NCBI RefSeq assembly: GCF_040219615.1
Contig: NZ_JAVJSE010000038.1
Location: 248,001-312,000 of the forward strand
Source of the DNA: Thalassobaculum_A sp040219615
GTDB taxonomy: Bacteria; Pseudomonadota; Alphaproteobacteria; Thalassobaculales; Thalassobaculaceae
Length of the DNA stretch: 64,000 bases
Direction: 5' to 3'
The first letter of the stretch is position 1. The number at the start of each line of letters is the position of its first letter. Positions 7,953 to 16,404 of the stretch are shown here, piece by piece. The notes beneath the pieces were generated by a model. It saw only the letters and a program-made list of their open reading frames with translations. It was not told the DNA's origin and made no database searches. A program made the translations under genes and the position numbers.

Positions 7953-9313
7953 GCGCGCCGGCGGACATGGGGGTGAGCGAGGCGGCGGCGGCGCTCGCCG
8001 GCGGGACCGTCTCGGCGCTCGAGCTCGCCGAGGCCTGCCTCGAGCGACTCGAGGGGCCGCGCGGCCGTGCGCTCAACGCCTTCATCCATGTGGCGGGCGA
8101 GCTTGCCAGGGACCAGGCCCGGGAAAGCGATAGACGGCGGGCGGCCGGCAGTCCCAGATCCCCGCTGGACGGGGTGCCGATCGCGATGAAGGACAACATC
8201 GACGTTCGCGGAATGCCGACCACCAACGGTCTCGCGACCAGTTGGATTCCAGGCTCCGACGCCCCGGTCGTCCGGCGCCTGCGCGAGGCCGGCATGACGT
8301 TCCTCGGCAAGCTGAACATGCACGAGGGTGCCCTCGGGGCAACCACCGACAACCCGCATCACGGGCGCTGCATGCACCCTGCGCTGCCCGGCTTCACGCC
8401 GGGCGGCAGCAGCGGCGGGTCGGCGGCGGCGGTCGCCGGCGGGCTCTGTCCCGTCGCACTGGGCACCGACACCATGGGATCGGTCCGCCTGCCCGCCGCC
8501 TACTGCGGCATCGTCGGCTTCAAGCCTTCGGCGGAGTACTGGCCGGTGACGGGCGTCATGCCGCTCGCCTTCGGGCTCGACACGGTCGGGGCGCTGGCCG
8601 GCCGGGTTGCGGACATCGCCCTGCTGTTGGGCGAGACCTTGGACGGGCCCGTCCTCGGCCGGCTGCGTTTTGCCCGGCTGGCCAATTCCGATGCCATCGA
8701 TATCGAGCCGGAATGCCGGGCCGCGTTCGATCGCGCGCTCGCCCGGATGGCCTCCGCCGGCATCGACATCGAGTGCGTCCAGGTTGACGGATACGACCCG
8801 GGGGCTTGCCGGCGGGCGGGCTTCGTCGTCGCCGAGACCGATGCCGCCGTCGCCCATGCCGAGCTGCTCTCGACCGTCCCCGGGGCCTTCTCACCGGCCT
8901 TCCGGGCCATGCTCGCCTATGGAGCGACGGTTTCGCCCGAGCGCTATAGCCGGGAGCGGGAAACGATCGAGCGGGCGGGAGCCGCTCTCAGGGCCGTCCT
9001 GGACCGGTTCGACGTGGTGATCACCCCGGCGACGCCGCAGCGTGCCTTCCGTTTCGAGGACCCGGTGCCCGCGAACCAGGCGGACTTCACCGCGATCGCC
9101 AATTTCGCCGGGTGTCCCGCCGTCAGTATCCCGCTGCCTCCGCCGGGCGACGGACGGCCGGTCGGCCTGCAATTGCTGGCGGCACCCGGCCGGGATTCCA
9201 CGTTGCTGTCGGTCGCATCGGCCCTCGAGGCGGCGTGCGGACCAGCCCCGCGGCCGCGCTCGGGTCAGGCCCCGGCGCGCGGCAGCTCGCTCTCGACCAG
9301 CTTCGACCAGTAG
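7949..9313 (+). CDS. Amidase (amidase-signature family)
   Basis: A 454-aa amidase-signature hydrolase. The Ser-cisSer-Lys triad is visible as Lys81 (VPIAMKDN), Ser154 (in GGSSGGSAA) and Ser178 (in GTDTMGSVR). The usual GTDTGGS motif has Met in place of the first Gly, a mild oddity next to the nucleophile. ATG at 7949 overlaps the ligase stop (ATGA). The last 49 bases overlap the convergent M20 hydrolase gene. It resembles GatA-like and aryl-amidase proteins; without GatB/GatC nearby it is a catabolic amidase, not the tRNA amidotransferase subunit. Confidence 0.9.
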   Translation: MSAPADMGVSEAAAALAGGTVSALELAEACLERLEGPRGRALNAFIHVAGELARDQARESDRRRAAGSPRSPLDGVPIAMKDNIDVRGMPTTNGLATSWIPGSDAPVVRRLREAGMTFLGKLNMHEGALGATTDNPHHGRCMHPALPGFTPGGSSGGSAAAVAGGLCPVALGTDTMGSVRLPAAYCGIVGFKPSAEYWPVTGVMPLAFGLDTVGALAGRVADIALLLGETLDGPVLGRLRFARLANSDAIDIEPECRAAFDRALARMASAGIDIECVQVDGYDPGACRRAGFVVAETDAAVAHAELLSTVPGAFSPAFRAMLAYGATVSPERYSRERETIERAGAALRAVLDRFDVVITPATPQRAFRFEDPVPANQADFTAIANFAGCPAVSIPLPPPGDGRPVGLQLLAAPGRDSTLLSVASALEAACGPAPRPRSGQAPARGSSLSTSFDQ

Positions 9314-10443
9314 CTGGCACCCAGCGGCAGCACCTCGTCGTTGAAGTCGTAGCCCGGGTTGTGGAGCATCGCCCCGGCCTCGGCCTCGCCGTTGCCGATC
9401 CAGATGTAGCTGCCGGGCCGGGCGTTCAGCATGTAGGCGAAGTCCTCGCCGCCCATGCTGGGAGTCGGGTTGCGGTCGACCTTCTCCTCGCCGACCAGCG
9501 CCGCCGCCACCCGGGCCGCGATCTCGGTCTCGGCCTCGTGGTTGACGGTCGCCGGATAGCCGCGCCGGAAGTCGACCTCGCCGCGGCCGCCATGGGCCGC
9601 GGTGATGCCGTCGACCAGTTGCCGCATGCGCCGCTCGGCGATGTCGGTGACCTCGTCGCGGTAGGTCCGCACGGTGCCGCACAGCTTCACCTGCGGCGGG
9701 ATCACGTTGTAGGCGTCGCCGCCGTGGATCTGGGTGACCGACACCACCACCGAGTCGAGCGGGTGGGTGCTGCGGCTGGCGATCGACTGCAGGGCGCCGA
9801 CCAGCTCGGACGCCACCAGGATCGGGTCGACGGTCTGGTAGGGCATGGCGGCGTGGCCGCCGCGGCCGTGCACGACGATGTCGAACTCGCTGGTGCCGGC
9901 CATCATCGGCCCGGCCTTCACCGCGAACTCGCCGACCGCCATGCCGGGGATGTTGTGCATGCCCCAGACGCTCTCGACCGGGAACTTCTCGAACAGGCCT
10001 TCCTTGACCATCCGGTCGCCGCCGGCCCCGCCTTCCTCGGCCGGCTGGAAGATGAAGTAGACGGTGCCGTCGAAGTTGCGGGTTTCGGCCAGGTACTTGG
10101 CCGCCCCCAGCAGCATGGTGGTGTGGCCGTCATGGCCGCAGGCATGCATCCGCCTCGGGTTCAGCGAGGCATGCTCGGCGCCGGTCGCCTCGGTGATCGG
10201 CAGCGCGTCCATGTCGGCGCGCAGCCCGATCGCCTTGCCGTTGTCGGAGCGCCCGACCAGCTTGCCGACCACTCCCGTGACTGCCAGGCCGCGATGCACC
10301 TCGATCCCGAAGGACTCCAGCTGCCGGGCTACGAAATCGCTGGTCCAGCGCTCCTCGTAGGACAGCTCCGGATGCCGGTGCAACTCGCGCCGCCAGGCGG
10401 TCATGTCGGCATGGAAGTCGGCGATGCGGTTGATGATCGGCAT
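9265..10443 (-). CDS. M20 family amidohydrolase/aminoacylase (hippurate hydrolase-like)
   Basis: A 392-aa di-metal hydrolase of the M20D group. Landmarks are RADMDALPITE (residues 75-85), the metal-binding MHACGHDGHT (99-108, with Cys102 and His104), the QPAEEGG block carrying the catalytic/bridging Glu, and a central dimerisation domain. Members remove N-acyl groups from amino acids or cleave dipeptides. It lies at the downstream end of the long minus-strand peptide-transport block, fitting hydrolysis of an imported N-acyl amino acid or dipeptide. Its 3' end overlaps the amidase gene by 49 bases in opposite orientation. Confidence 0.9.
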   Translation of the reverse strand: MPIINRIADFHADMTAWRRELHRHPELSYEERWTSDFVARQLESFGIEVHRGLAVTGVVGKLVGRSDNGKAIGLRADMDALPITEATGAEHASLNPRRMHACGHDGHTTMLLGAAKYLAETRNFDGTVYFIFQPAEEGGAGGDRMVKEGLFEKFPVESVWGMHNIPGMAVGEFAVKAGPMMAGTSEFDIVVHGRGGHAAMPYQTVDPILVASELVGALQSIASRSTHPLDSVVVSVTQIHGGDAYNVIPPQVKLCGTVRTYRDEVTDIAERRMRQLVDGITAAHGGRGEVDFRRGYPATVNHEAETEIAARVAAALVGEEKVDRNPTPSMGGEDFAYMLNARPGSYIWIGNGEAEAGAMLHNPGYDFNDEVLPLGASYWSKLVESELPRAGA

Positions 10444-10500
10444 GGGTCGGATCCGAAGAATGTGAGGTCACGCGAGAGTAGTGCCGGTTTCCGGTATGCG

Positions 10501-11691
10501 CTACCGAACCTTCGCCACCACCCCATTCTTGACGACCATCCGATGGTTGGCCGCCAGCGCCGCCATGGCGACGTCCTCGACCGGATTGCCGTCGACGATC
10601 AGCAGGTCGGCGGCCTTGCCCTCGGCGATGGTGCCGCGGTCCGGCACCCCCATCAGCTCGGCGCCGTTCCTCGTCGAGAAGATCAGGCTGTCGGCCGGCG
10701 AGATGCCGGCCTCGTCGACCATGTACTGCAGTTCCAGCGCGTTCAGGCCGTGCCTGTTGTACGGGGTGCCGGCGTCGGTCCCCATCGCGATCCGGCCGCC
10801 GGCCTGGTAGAACATGCGGATCGAGCGGATGTGGTCGACCACCACCCGCTCGCACTTCTCGACCGCATAGGCCGGCACGCCCTGGTCCTTGTGGGCGATG
10901 ATGTTCTTCACGGCCGCCAGGGTCGGCACCAGGTAGGTGCCGCGCTTCGTCATCTCCTCGACGCACTCCTCGGTCATGAAGATGCCGTGCTCGATCGAGT
11001 CGATGCCGCCGCGCACCGCGTTCAGGATGCCCTCCGAGCCCTGGGCGTGGCTGGCGCAGCTCTTGTGGAAGCGGTGGCCCTCGGCGATGCCGGCCGCCAT
11101 CTCCTCGGCGCTGTAGTGGGCGTCCTCCGGGTTCACGCCGGGGGTCATCACGCCGCCGGTCGCCATGATCTTGATCAGGTCGGAGCCGGCATGCACCTGC
11201 TCGCGCACCGCCTTGATCACCTCGTCGACGCCGTCGGCGATCCGGCCGAGCCGGTTGCCGTGGCCGCCGGTCATGCAGATCATCCGGCCGGACGCCCGGA
11301 TCGTCGGGCCGAGCTGCTGGCCCGAGTTGCAGGCGTCGCGCACCGCGAATTCCAGGTAGTCCTTGCCGCCGCAGTCGCGCACCGAAGTGATGCCGCCGCG
11401 CAGCGTGGTCTGGGCGTTGGCCAGCGCCTTCATGACGATCTGGCTGTCGCGCAGCACCACCATGGCGGCGTGCGGGTTGGCCTCGCCGCCATGGCAGAGA
11501 TGGACGTGGCAGTCGACCAGCCCCGGCAGCAGGGTGCCGCCCGTCGTGTCGACCCGCTCGCCCGCGAAGCCATCGAACTCGCCGAGCGGGGCGACCCGTG
11601 CGATCGCCGCCCCCTCGACCAGCACGCCGTGCTCCTTCAGCACCCTGCCGGTGCCGTCGAATACCAGCCCGCCCGCGTAAAGCGTCGCCAT
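10501..11691 (-). CDS. Metal-dependent amidohydrolase, prolidase/imidazolonepropionase-like
   Basis: A 396-aa TIM-barrel amidohydrolase. It starts with the small beta domain, then LPGLVDCHVHL with His62 and His64. DLIKIMATGG has a Lys in the position of the carboxylated metal ligand; later come SIEHGIF and MGTDAGTPYN with the catalytic Asp. The C-terminus returns to the beta domain (GTIAEGKAADLLIVDGNP). Close families include Xaa-Pro/Xaa-Arg dipeptidases such as the Sgx9260 group. Together with the M20 enzyme and the peptide transporters next door it probably processes imported dipeptides; the exact substrate cannot be named. Confidence 0.88.
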   Translation of the reverse strand: MATLYAGGLVFDGTGRVLKEHGVLVEGAAIARVAPLGEFDGFAGERVDTTGGTLLPGLVDCHVHLCHGGEANPHAAMVVLRDSQIVMKALANAQTTLRGGITSVRDCGGKDYLEFAVRDACNSGQQLGPTIRASGRMICMTGGHGNRLGRIADGVDEVIKAVREQVHAGSDLIKIMATGGVMTPGVNPEDAHYSAEEMAAGIAEGHRFHKSCASHAQGSEGILNAVRGGIDSIEHGIFMTEECVEEMTKRGTYLVPTLAAVKNIIAHKDQGVPAYAVEKCERVVVDHIRSIRMFYQAGGRIAMGTDAGTPYNRHGLNALELQYMVDEAGISPADSLIFSTRNGAELMGVPDRGTIAEGKAADLLIVDGNPVEDVAMAALAANHRMVVKNGVVAKVR

Positions 11692-11751
11692 GCGTCTGTC
11701 TCCTGAGCGATTGAGGGCCGGCGTCCGGCCGCAACGAGGGATCGACGATGG

Positions 11752-12666
11752 TTAGTCCAGCCGGCGGGCCGGGGCAAGTTCGCCGAGATGGATCTCGATC
11801 GCCGCCGCGTCCGGCAGGCTCGGCATCGCGCCCTCCCTAGTGCAGGCCAGGCCGGCGGCGACGCTGGCGCGATGCAGGGCCTCCGGTAGCGTGGCCCCGC
11901 CGTCGAGGGACGCCGCCAGCACGCCGACGAAGGCGTCGCCGGCACCGACGGTGTCGACCGCCTCGACCGCCAGCACGCCGACCGACCAGGCATTGCCGTC
12001 CGGGCCGGCGGCGATCGCACCCTCGCGGCCAAGGGTGACCACGCAGGTCAGGTCGTGCCGGGCGGCCAGGGTGCGCGCGAGTCCGAGCGGCGTGCCGGCC
12101 TGGCCCTCCAGGCTCTCGGCTTCGGGCTTGTTGACCACCAGCATGTCGACTTCGGCCAGCGCAGCAGCCGTCACCGGCCTGGCCGGCGCCAGGTTCAGGA
12201 CGGTGCGCGCGCCCGCCGCCCTGGCACGCCGCAGGGCCTCGGCGGTCTGGTCCGGCGGGATCTCCATCTGGCAGACCAGGGTGGTGCCCGGGCCGAGCGG
12301 CACGGCGTCCAGCAGGTCGGCGGTCACAGACAGGTTGGCGCCGCTCGCCACCACGATCTGGTTCTCGCCGCCGGCCTCGACCATCACGACCGCCGTGCCG
12401 GTGACGCCCGGCAGCCGCCGCACCCGCGACACGGCGCAGCCGGTCTCCGCCAGCGCCGCCAGCACATCGCCGCCGGCGGCGTCCTCGCCGATGCAGCCGA
12501 GGAACAGCGTCGACGCTCCGGCCCGGGCGGCGGCGGCGGCCTGGTTGGCGCCCTTGCCGCCGGGCCGAACCGTCATCCCCGGCGCCAGCACGGTCTCGCC
12601 GCGCCCCGGCAGCCGGTCGACCGCAAAGAACAGGTCGACGTTGATCGAGCCCAGGACCACGATCAT
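11752..12666 (-). CDS. PfkB-family carbohydrate kinase, ribokinase-like
   Basis: A 304-aa kinase of the ribokinase fold. Landmarks are GSINVDLFFAVDRLPGRGE at the N-terminus, the substrate/lid RPGGKGANQAAAAARAG, and the C-terminal DTVGAGDAFVG carrying the anion hole and catalytic Asp. It matches RbsK in length and motifs, though PfkB enzymes also phosphorylate nucleosides and other sugars. Its place between a permease gene (13 bases upstream) and two hydrolases is odd for a peptide system and suggests that a sugar- or ribosyl-containing substrate enters by this route. No rbs transport genes are nearby. Confidence 0.85.
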   Translation of the reverse strand: MIVVLGSINVDLFFAVDRLPGRGETVLAPGMTVRPGGKGANQAAAAARAGASTLFLGCIGEDAAGGDVLAALAETGCAVSRVRRLPGVTGTAVVMVEAGGENQIVVASGANLSVTADLLDAVPLGPGTTLVCQMEIPPDQTAEALRRARAAGARTVLNLAPARPVTAAALAEVDMLVVNKPEAESLEGQAGTPLGLARTLAARHDLTCVVTLGREGAIAAGPDGNAWSVGVLAVEAVDTVGAGDAFVGVLAASLDGGATLPEALHRASVAAGLACTREGAMPSLPDAAAIEIHLGELAPARRLD

Positions 12667-12679
12667 CGGGCCGCCTCGA

Positions 12680-13642
12680 TCAACGCAGCTTCGGGTTCAG
12701 GGCGTCGCGCAGCCAGTCTCCGAGCAGGTTGACGCTGAGCGCCAGCACCACCAGCGCCAGGCACGGGAAGAAGGTGATCCACCACTCGCCCGAGAACAGG
12801 AAGTTGTTGCCGATGCGGATCAGGGTCCCGAGCGACGGCGTCGTCGGCGGCATGCCGACGCCGAGGAACGACAGGGTCGCCTCGCTGATGATCGCCAGCG
12901 CCAGGCCGATGGTGGCGATGACCAGCACCGGTCCCATGACGTTCGGCAGGATGTGCCGAAGCATGATGAGCGCCGGATGGATGCCGATGACCCGGGCGGC
13001 CTGGACGTACTCCTTGTTGCGCTCGACCAGGGTGGCGCCGCGGGTCACGCGGGCGTATTTCGGCCAGTCCGAGACGCCGATCGCCAGCACCAGCACCATG
13101 ATCGCCAGCTTCTCGTCCATCTCGCCGCCGAACTGCACCCGCACCACGCCGTCGATCATCAGCGCGACCAGGATGCCCGGCACGGTGAGCTGGATGTCGG
13201 CGGTGCGCATGATCACGGTCTCCAGGAAGCCGCCGACATATCCCGACAGGATGCCGAGCGAAATTCCGAGAACGGCCGAGAAGATCACCGCGGCGAAGCC
13301 GACCAGCAGGGAAATGCGGGCGCCGTAGACCAGTGTCGAGAGAATGTCCCGGCCCTGGTCGTCGGTCCCGAGCAGGTAGGCCGCCATGCCGTCCTCGGTC
13401 CAGGCCGGCGGCGTGAAGGCGTCGGCATAGACCAGGCTGGCGGGATCGAAAGGGTTCTGCGGCGTGATCAGCGGGGCGAACAGCGCTGCCAGGAAATAGG
13501 CAAGGGTCACCGCCGCCGCGGTCACCGTCAGCGGCGACCGCGTGAAGCTGAACCACATGTCGGTGTCGCGCAGCCGCTCAAGCGCCGACCGACCCGGAGA
13601 CTGGACTGCGGCCGCCGTCCGCGGCTCGACCTCGACCGCCAT
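12680..13642 (-). CDS. ABC transporter permease, DppC type (set 1)
   Basis: A 320-aa inner-membrane permease. It has the N-terminal cytoplasmic tail and helix, the periplasmic LLGTDDQGRDILSTLVYGAR signature, and the EAA loop AARVIGIHPALIMLRHILPN. It ends with the family tail NLLGDWLRDALNPKLR. It is very close to the other DppC-type protein at 18547-19518, sharing long runs such as SEATLSFLGVG and the final 16 residues, so the two sets arose by duplication. The start is 1 base after the stop of the DppB-type gene upstream. Confidence 0.93.
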   Translation of the reverse strand: MAVEVEPRTAAAVQSPGRSALERLRDTDMWFSFTRSPLTVTAAAVTLAYFLAALFAPLITPQNPFDPASLVYADAFTPPAWTEDGMAAYLLGTDDQGRDILSTLVYGARISLLVGFAAVIFSAVLGISLGILSGYVGGFLETVIMRTADIQLTVPGILVALMIDGVVRVQFGGEMDEKLAIMVLVLAIGVSDWPKYARVTRGATLVERNKEYVQAARVIGIHPALIMLRHILPNVMGPVLVIATIGLALAIISEATLSFLGVGMPPTTPSLGTLIRIGNNFLFSGEWWITFFPCLALVVLALSVNLLGDWLRDALNPKLR

Positions 13643-13643
13643 C

Positions 13644-14636
13644 TCAGCTCAACCGCCCGACGGCGGCCCCCTTGTCGACCTTCAGGCGCGGATCGACTGC
13701 GTAGTACAGCAGATCCACCATCAGGTTGATGGAAACGAACACGAACGCGACCATGGTGAGATAGGCGGCCATGATCGGCACATCGGCGAACTGCACGGCC
13801 TTGATGAACAACAACCCCATGCCCGGCCAGTTGAAGACGGTCTCGGTGATGATCGAGAACGCGATCAGCGATCCGATGTTCAGGCCGACGATGGTGATCA
13901 CCGGCACCAGGGTATTCTTGAGCGCGTGGCCGAAATTTATCGCCCGGTCGGACAGGCCGCGGGCGCGCGCAAACTTGATGTAGTCGGTGCGCATCACCTC
14001 CAGCATCTCCGAGCGGACCAGCCGCAGGATCAGCGTCAGCTGGAACAGGCTGAGCGTGATCGACGGCAGGATCAACGCATGCCAGCCCGACACGGTCAGG
14101 AAGCCGGTGCTCCACCAGCCCAGCTGCACGACTTCCCCGCGCCCGAACGACGGCAGCCACAGCATCTGGACCGAGAACAGGTAGATCAGCAGGATGCCGA
14201 TCACGAAGGTCGGCAGCGACACGCCGACCAGCGACAGCGTCAACAGCGTTCGGCTGATCCAGGACTCGCGGTGGATCCCGCAGTAAACGCCGAGCGGAAT
14301 GCCGGTGATCAGAGCCAGCACCGCCGAAACCGCAACCAGCTCGAGGGTGGCCGGCATGCGTTCGACGATCAGGTCCTCCACCGGTCGCTGCAACCGGTAT
14401 GAGATCCCGAACTCGCCCTGCAGGGCATCGATCACGAAGTTCGCGAACTGGATCGGGAACGGGTCGTTCAGGCCGAGCCGGTCGCGCAATGCCTGGCGGT
14501 CCGCCTGGGTCGCCTCCTGGCCGACCATGTTGTTCACCGGGTCGCCGGCAAACCGGAACAGCGAGAACGACACGAACGCCACGACCAGCATGACGAGCGC
14601 GGCCTGCAACAGCCGGCGGATCACATAGGACACCAC
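13644..14636 (-). CDS. ABC transporter permease, DppB type (set 1)
   Basis: A 330-aa permease with six predicted helices. The N-terminal MVSYVIRRLLQAALVM is followed by the GDPV block, the EAA loop RTDYIKFARARGLSDRAINF and the C-terminal VDLLYYAVDPRL. It closely resembles the 347-aa DppB-type protein at 19511-20554; the main length difference is an insertion of about 17 residues near residue 170 in the latter. It is preceded by a strong hairpin (14660-14688) that separates it from the binding-protein gene. Confidence 0.93.
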   Translation of the reverse strand: MVSYVIRRLLQAALVMLVVAFVSFSLFRFAGDPVNNMVGQEATQADRQALRDRLGLNDPFPIQFANFVIDALQGEFGISYRLQRPVEDLIVERMPATLELVAVSAVLALITGIPLGVYCGIHRESWISRTLLTLSLVGVSLPTFVIGILLIYLFSVQMLWLPSFGRGEVVQLGWWSTGFLTVSGWHALILPSITLSLFQLTLILRLVRSEMLEVMRTDYIKFARARGLSDRAINFGHALKNTLVPVITIVGLNIGSLIAFSIITETVFNWPGMGLLFIKAVQFADVPIMAAYLTMVAFVFVSINLMVDLLYYAVDPRLKVDKGAAVGRLS

Positions 14637-14659
14637 GACCCATTCCCCCGCTTGGTGGC

Positions 14660-14688
14660 GGGGTGGCCCGGCGTCGCCGGGCCACCCC
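14660..14688 (-). promoter_or_regulatory. Intercistronic hairpin between binding-protein and permease genes
   Basis: Perfect 13-bp stem GGGGTGGCCCGGC (14660-14672) and its complement (14676-14688) with a 3-base loop. It lies directly after the binding-protein stop (14724) and before the permease start (14636). No U-run follows, so a partial terminator or a 3'-end mRNA stabiliser is more likely than full termination. This is the usual way to make more binding protein than permease. Confidence 0.7.
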
Positions 14689-14723
14689 CTCTCGTCGGCG
14701 AATTCAGCCCCCCGCGGCCTGCG

Positions 14724-16292
14724 TCACTTCCACTGCGCGGTACGGAACTGCGGCGAGTCGTTCGGCACGATCGGCAATGTCAGCCCGTCCTTCAGCCCCC
14801 AGGCGATCACCTGGTGGTGCAGCGGCAGATAGGCGTTGGAGGTCTTCAGGATCTCCCACGCCTCCTGGATCATGGCGTCGCGCTTGGCGGCGTCGGTTTC
14901 GGTCTCCATCTGCGTGGTCAGTTCGTCGAGCCGTGCATCCGACAGGCCGGTGAAGTTCCAGCTGCCCTTGGAGGCCGCCAGGTAGGAGAAGACGTAGTGG
15001 GAGTCGAGGGTCGGCACGCCCCAGCCGAGCATGTAGAAGTCCGACTCCTTGTTCTGCAGGCTCTTGAAGTGGATGCTCTTCGAGCGGGCGTTGAGCGACA
15101 CCTCGATGCCGATCCGGGCCAGCATGCCGACCGTCGCCTGGCAGATCGCCTCGTCGTTGTTGTAGCGGTCGTTCGGGCAGTCGAGCTGGACCTTGAAGCC
15201 GTTCGGATAGCCGGCGTCGGCCAGCAGCTTCCTGGCGGCGTCGGGATCGTATCCGAGCCGCTGGTCGAGCGCCTCGGTGTAGCCATGCACGCCCGGCGAG
15301 GTGATGATGCCCGCCGGGAAGCTGAGGCCCCGCATGGTCTTCTTGCGGATCGTGTCGATGTCGATCGCGCGGTACATGGCCTCGCGAACCTTCGGGTTCC
15401 TGAACGGGTTGCCGCCCTCGACCTCGGTATGCCGCAGTTTCTCGGCGCCGGTGTCCAGGCCGTAGAAGATCGTCCGGATCTGGTTGATCTCCTCGACCTT
15501 GAGGCCGGGGGTCGCCTTGATCCGAGCCAGGTCCTGCAGCGGCGGGTCGAGCACGAAGTCAAGCTCGCCCGACAGCAGCGCCGCCACCCTGGTCGCCGGA
15601 TTGGCGATCGGCCGATAGATGACCTCGGTGACATTGGTCTTCGGGTCGGATACGCCCCAGCCCCACCAGGACTCGTTGAGCTTCATCCTGGTCTCGATGT
15701 CGGGGTCACGCTTGGTGAGGACGAACGGCCCGGTGCCGTTGGCATTGCGGACCGCGTAGGTCTCCTCCTTCTCCTTGTAGTTCTGCGGAACCTGCACGCC
15801 GTGCTGCTCCGACCATTCCTTGTCCATGATCCGGATCGAGCTGATCTGGTCCGGCAGGATCGGATTCGGCCCCTTGGTGGTGATCCGCACCGTGAAGTCG
15901 TCGACCTTGTCGACCGTCTCGATCGAATTCACGTAGTTCTTGAAGTCGGAGGTTTCCGAGAGCGCCCGCTGGAACGAGAACACCACGTCGTCGGCATTGA
16001 ACGCCTGGCCCTCGTGGAACTTCACGTTCTCTCGCAGCTTGAACTCCCAGACGGCGGCCTCCACCGGCTTCCAGGACACCGCCAGTCCCGGAATCTTGGC
16101 GAGCTTGGAATCGCGCAGGATCAGGGTGTCGTAGACCTGCGCGCTCATGGTCCCGGTCGGACCCTCGTTCTGGGCATGCGGGTCCATCGTCAGGGCGTCG
16201 CCCTGGCTGGCCCAATTCAGGGTCTTCGCGCTGGCGCCACCGGCGAATGCCACCGCTGCGGCAAGTCCGACTGCGTATGCCACTTGTCTCAT
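14724..16292 (-). CDS. Peptide-type ABC transporter substrate-binding protein (set 1)
   Basis: A 522-aa family-5 extracellular binding protein. The Sec signal MRQVAYAVGLAAAVAFAGGASA with predicted cleavage after residue 22 fixes the start at 16292; a longer frame to 16520 has no signal and is Arg-rich. It contains WASQGDALTMDPHAQNE, KFHEGQAFNADDVVFSFQR and the GNPFRNPKVREAMYRAID segment typical of DppA/OppA proteins. It is homologous to the second binding protein at 20640-22229. The ligand is probably a peptide or peptide-like amide. Confidence 0.92.
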   Translation of the reverse strand: MRQVAYAVGLAAAVAFAGGASAKTLNWASQGDALTMDPHAQNEGPTGTMSAQVYDTLILRDSKLAKIPGLAVSWKPVEAAVWEFKLRENVKFHEGQAFNADDVVFSFQRALSETSDFKNYVNSIETVDKVDDFTVRITTKGPNPILPDQISSIRIMDKEWSEQHGVQVPQNYKEKEETYAVRNANGTGPFVLTKRDPDIETRMKLNESWWGWGVSDPKTNVTEVIYRPIANPATRVAALLSGELDFVLDPPLQDLARIKATPGLKVEEINQIRTIFYGLDTGAEKLRHTEVEGGNPFRNPKVREAMYRAIDIDTIRKKTMRGLSFPAGIITSPGVHGYTEALDQRLGYDPDAARKLLADAGYPNGFKVQLDCPNDRYNNDEAICQATVGMLARIGIEVSLNARSKSIHFKSLQNKESDFYMLGWGVPTLDSHYVFSYLAASKGSWNFTGLSDARLDELTTQMETETDAAKRDAMIQEAWEILKTSNAYLPLHHQVIAWGLKDGLTLPIVPNDSPQFRTAQWK

Positions 16293-16404
16293 GACGGTTG
16301 TCCCCTGTTGTCTCGTTTTTCGAGGCGCGATCTCGCGTCGCGCGCAGGGGGAAAGTCTAGTGAAGGTCGCGGGCCTCCGCCACCGGATTGCCCGAATGCC
16401 GAAT

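Noticed and set aside
7949..9313. Amidase considered as GatA
   Set aside because: No GatB or GatC adjacent; context is a catabolic gene run. The YqeY protein at 59237 shares only the GatB tail domain.
9112..11706. 864-codon plus-strand frame
   Set aside because: Antisense to two intact hydrolase genes; composition typical of a GC-rich shadow frame.
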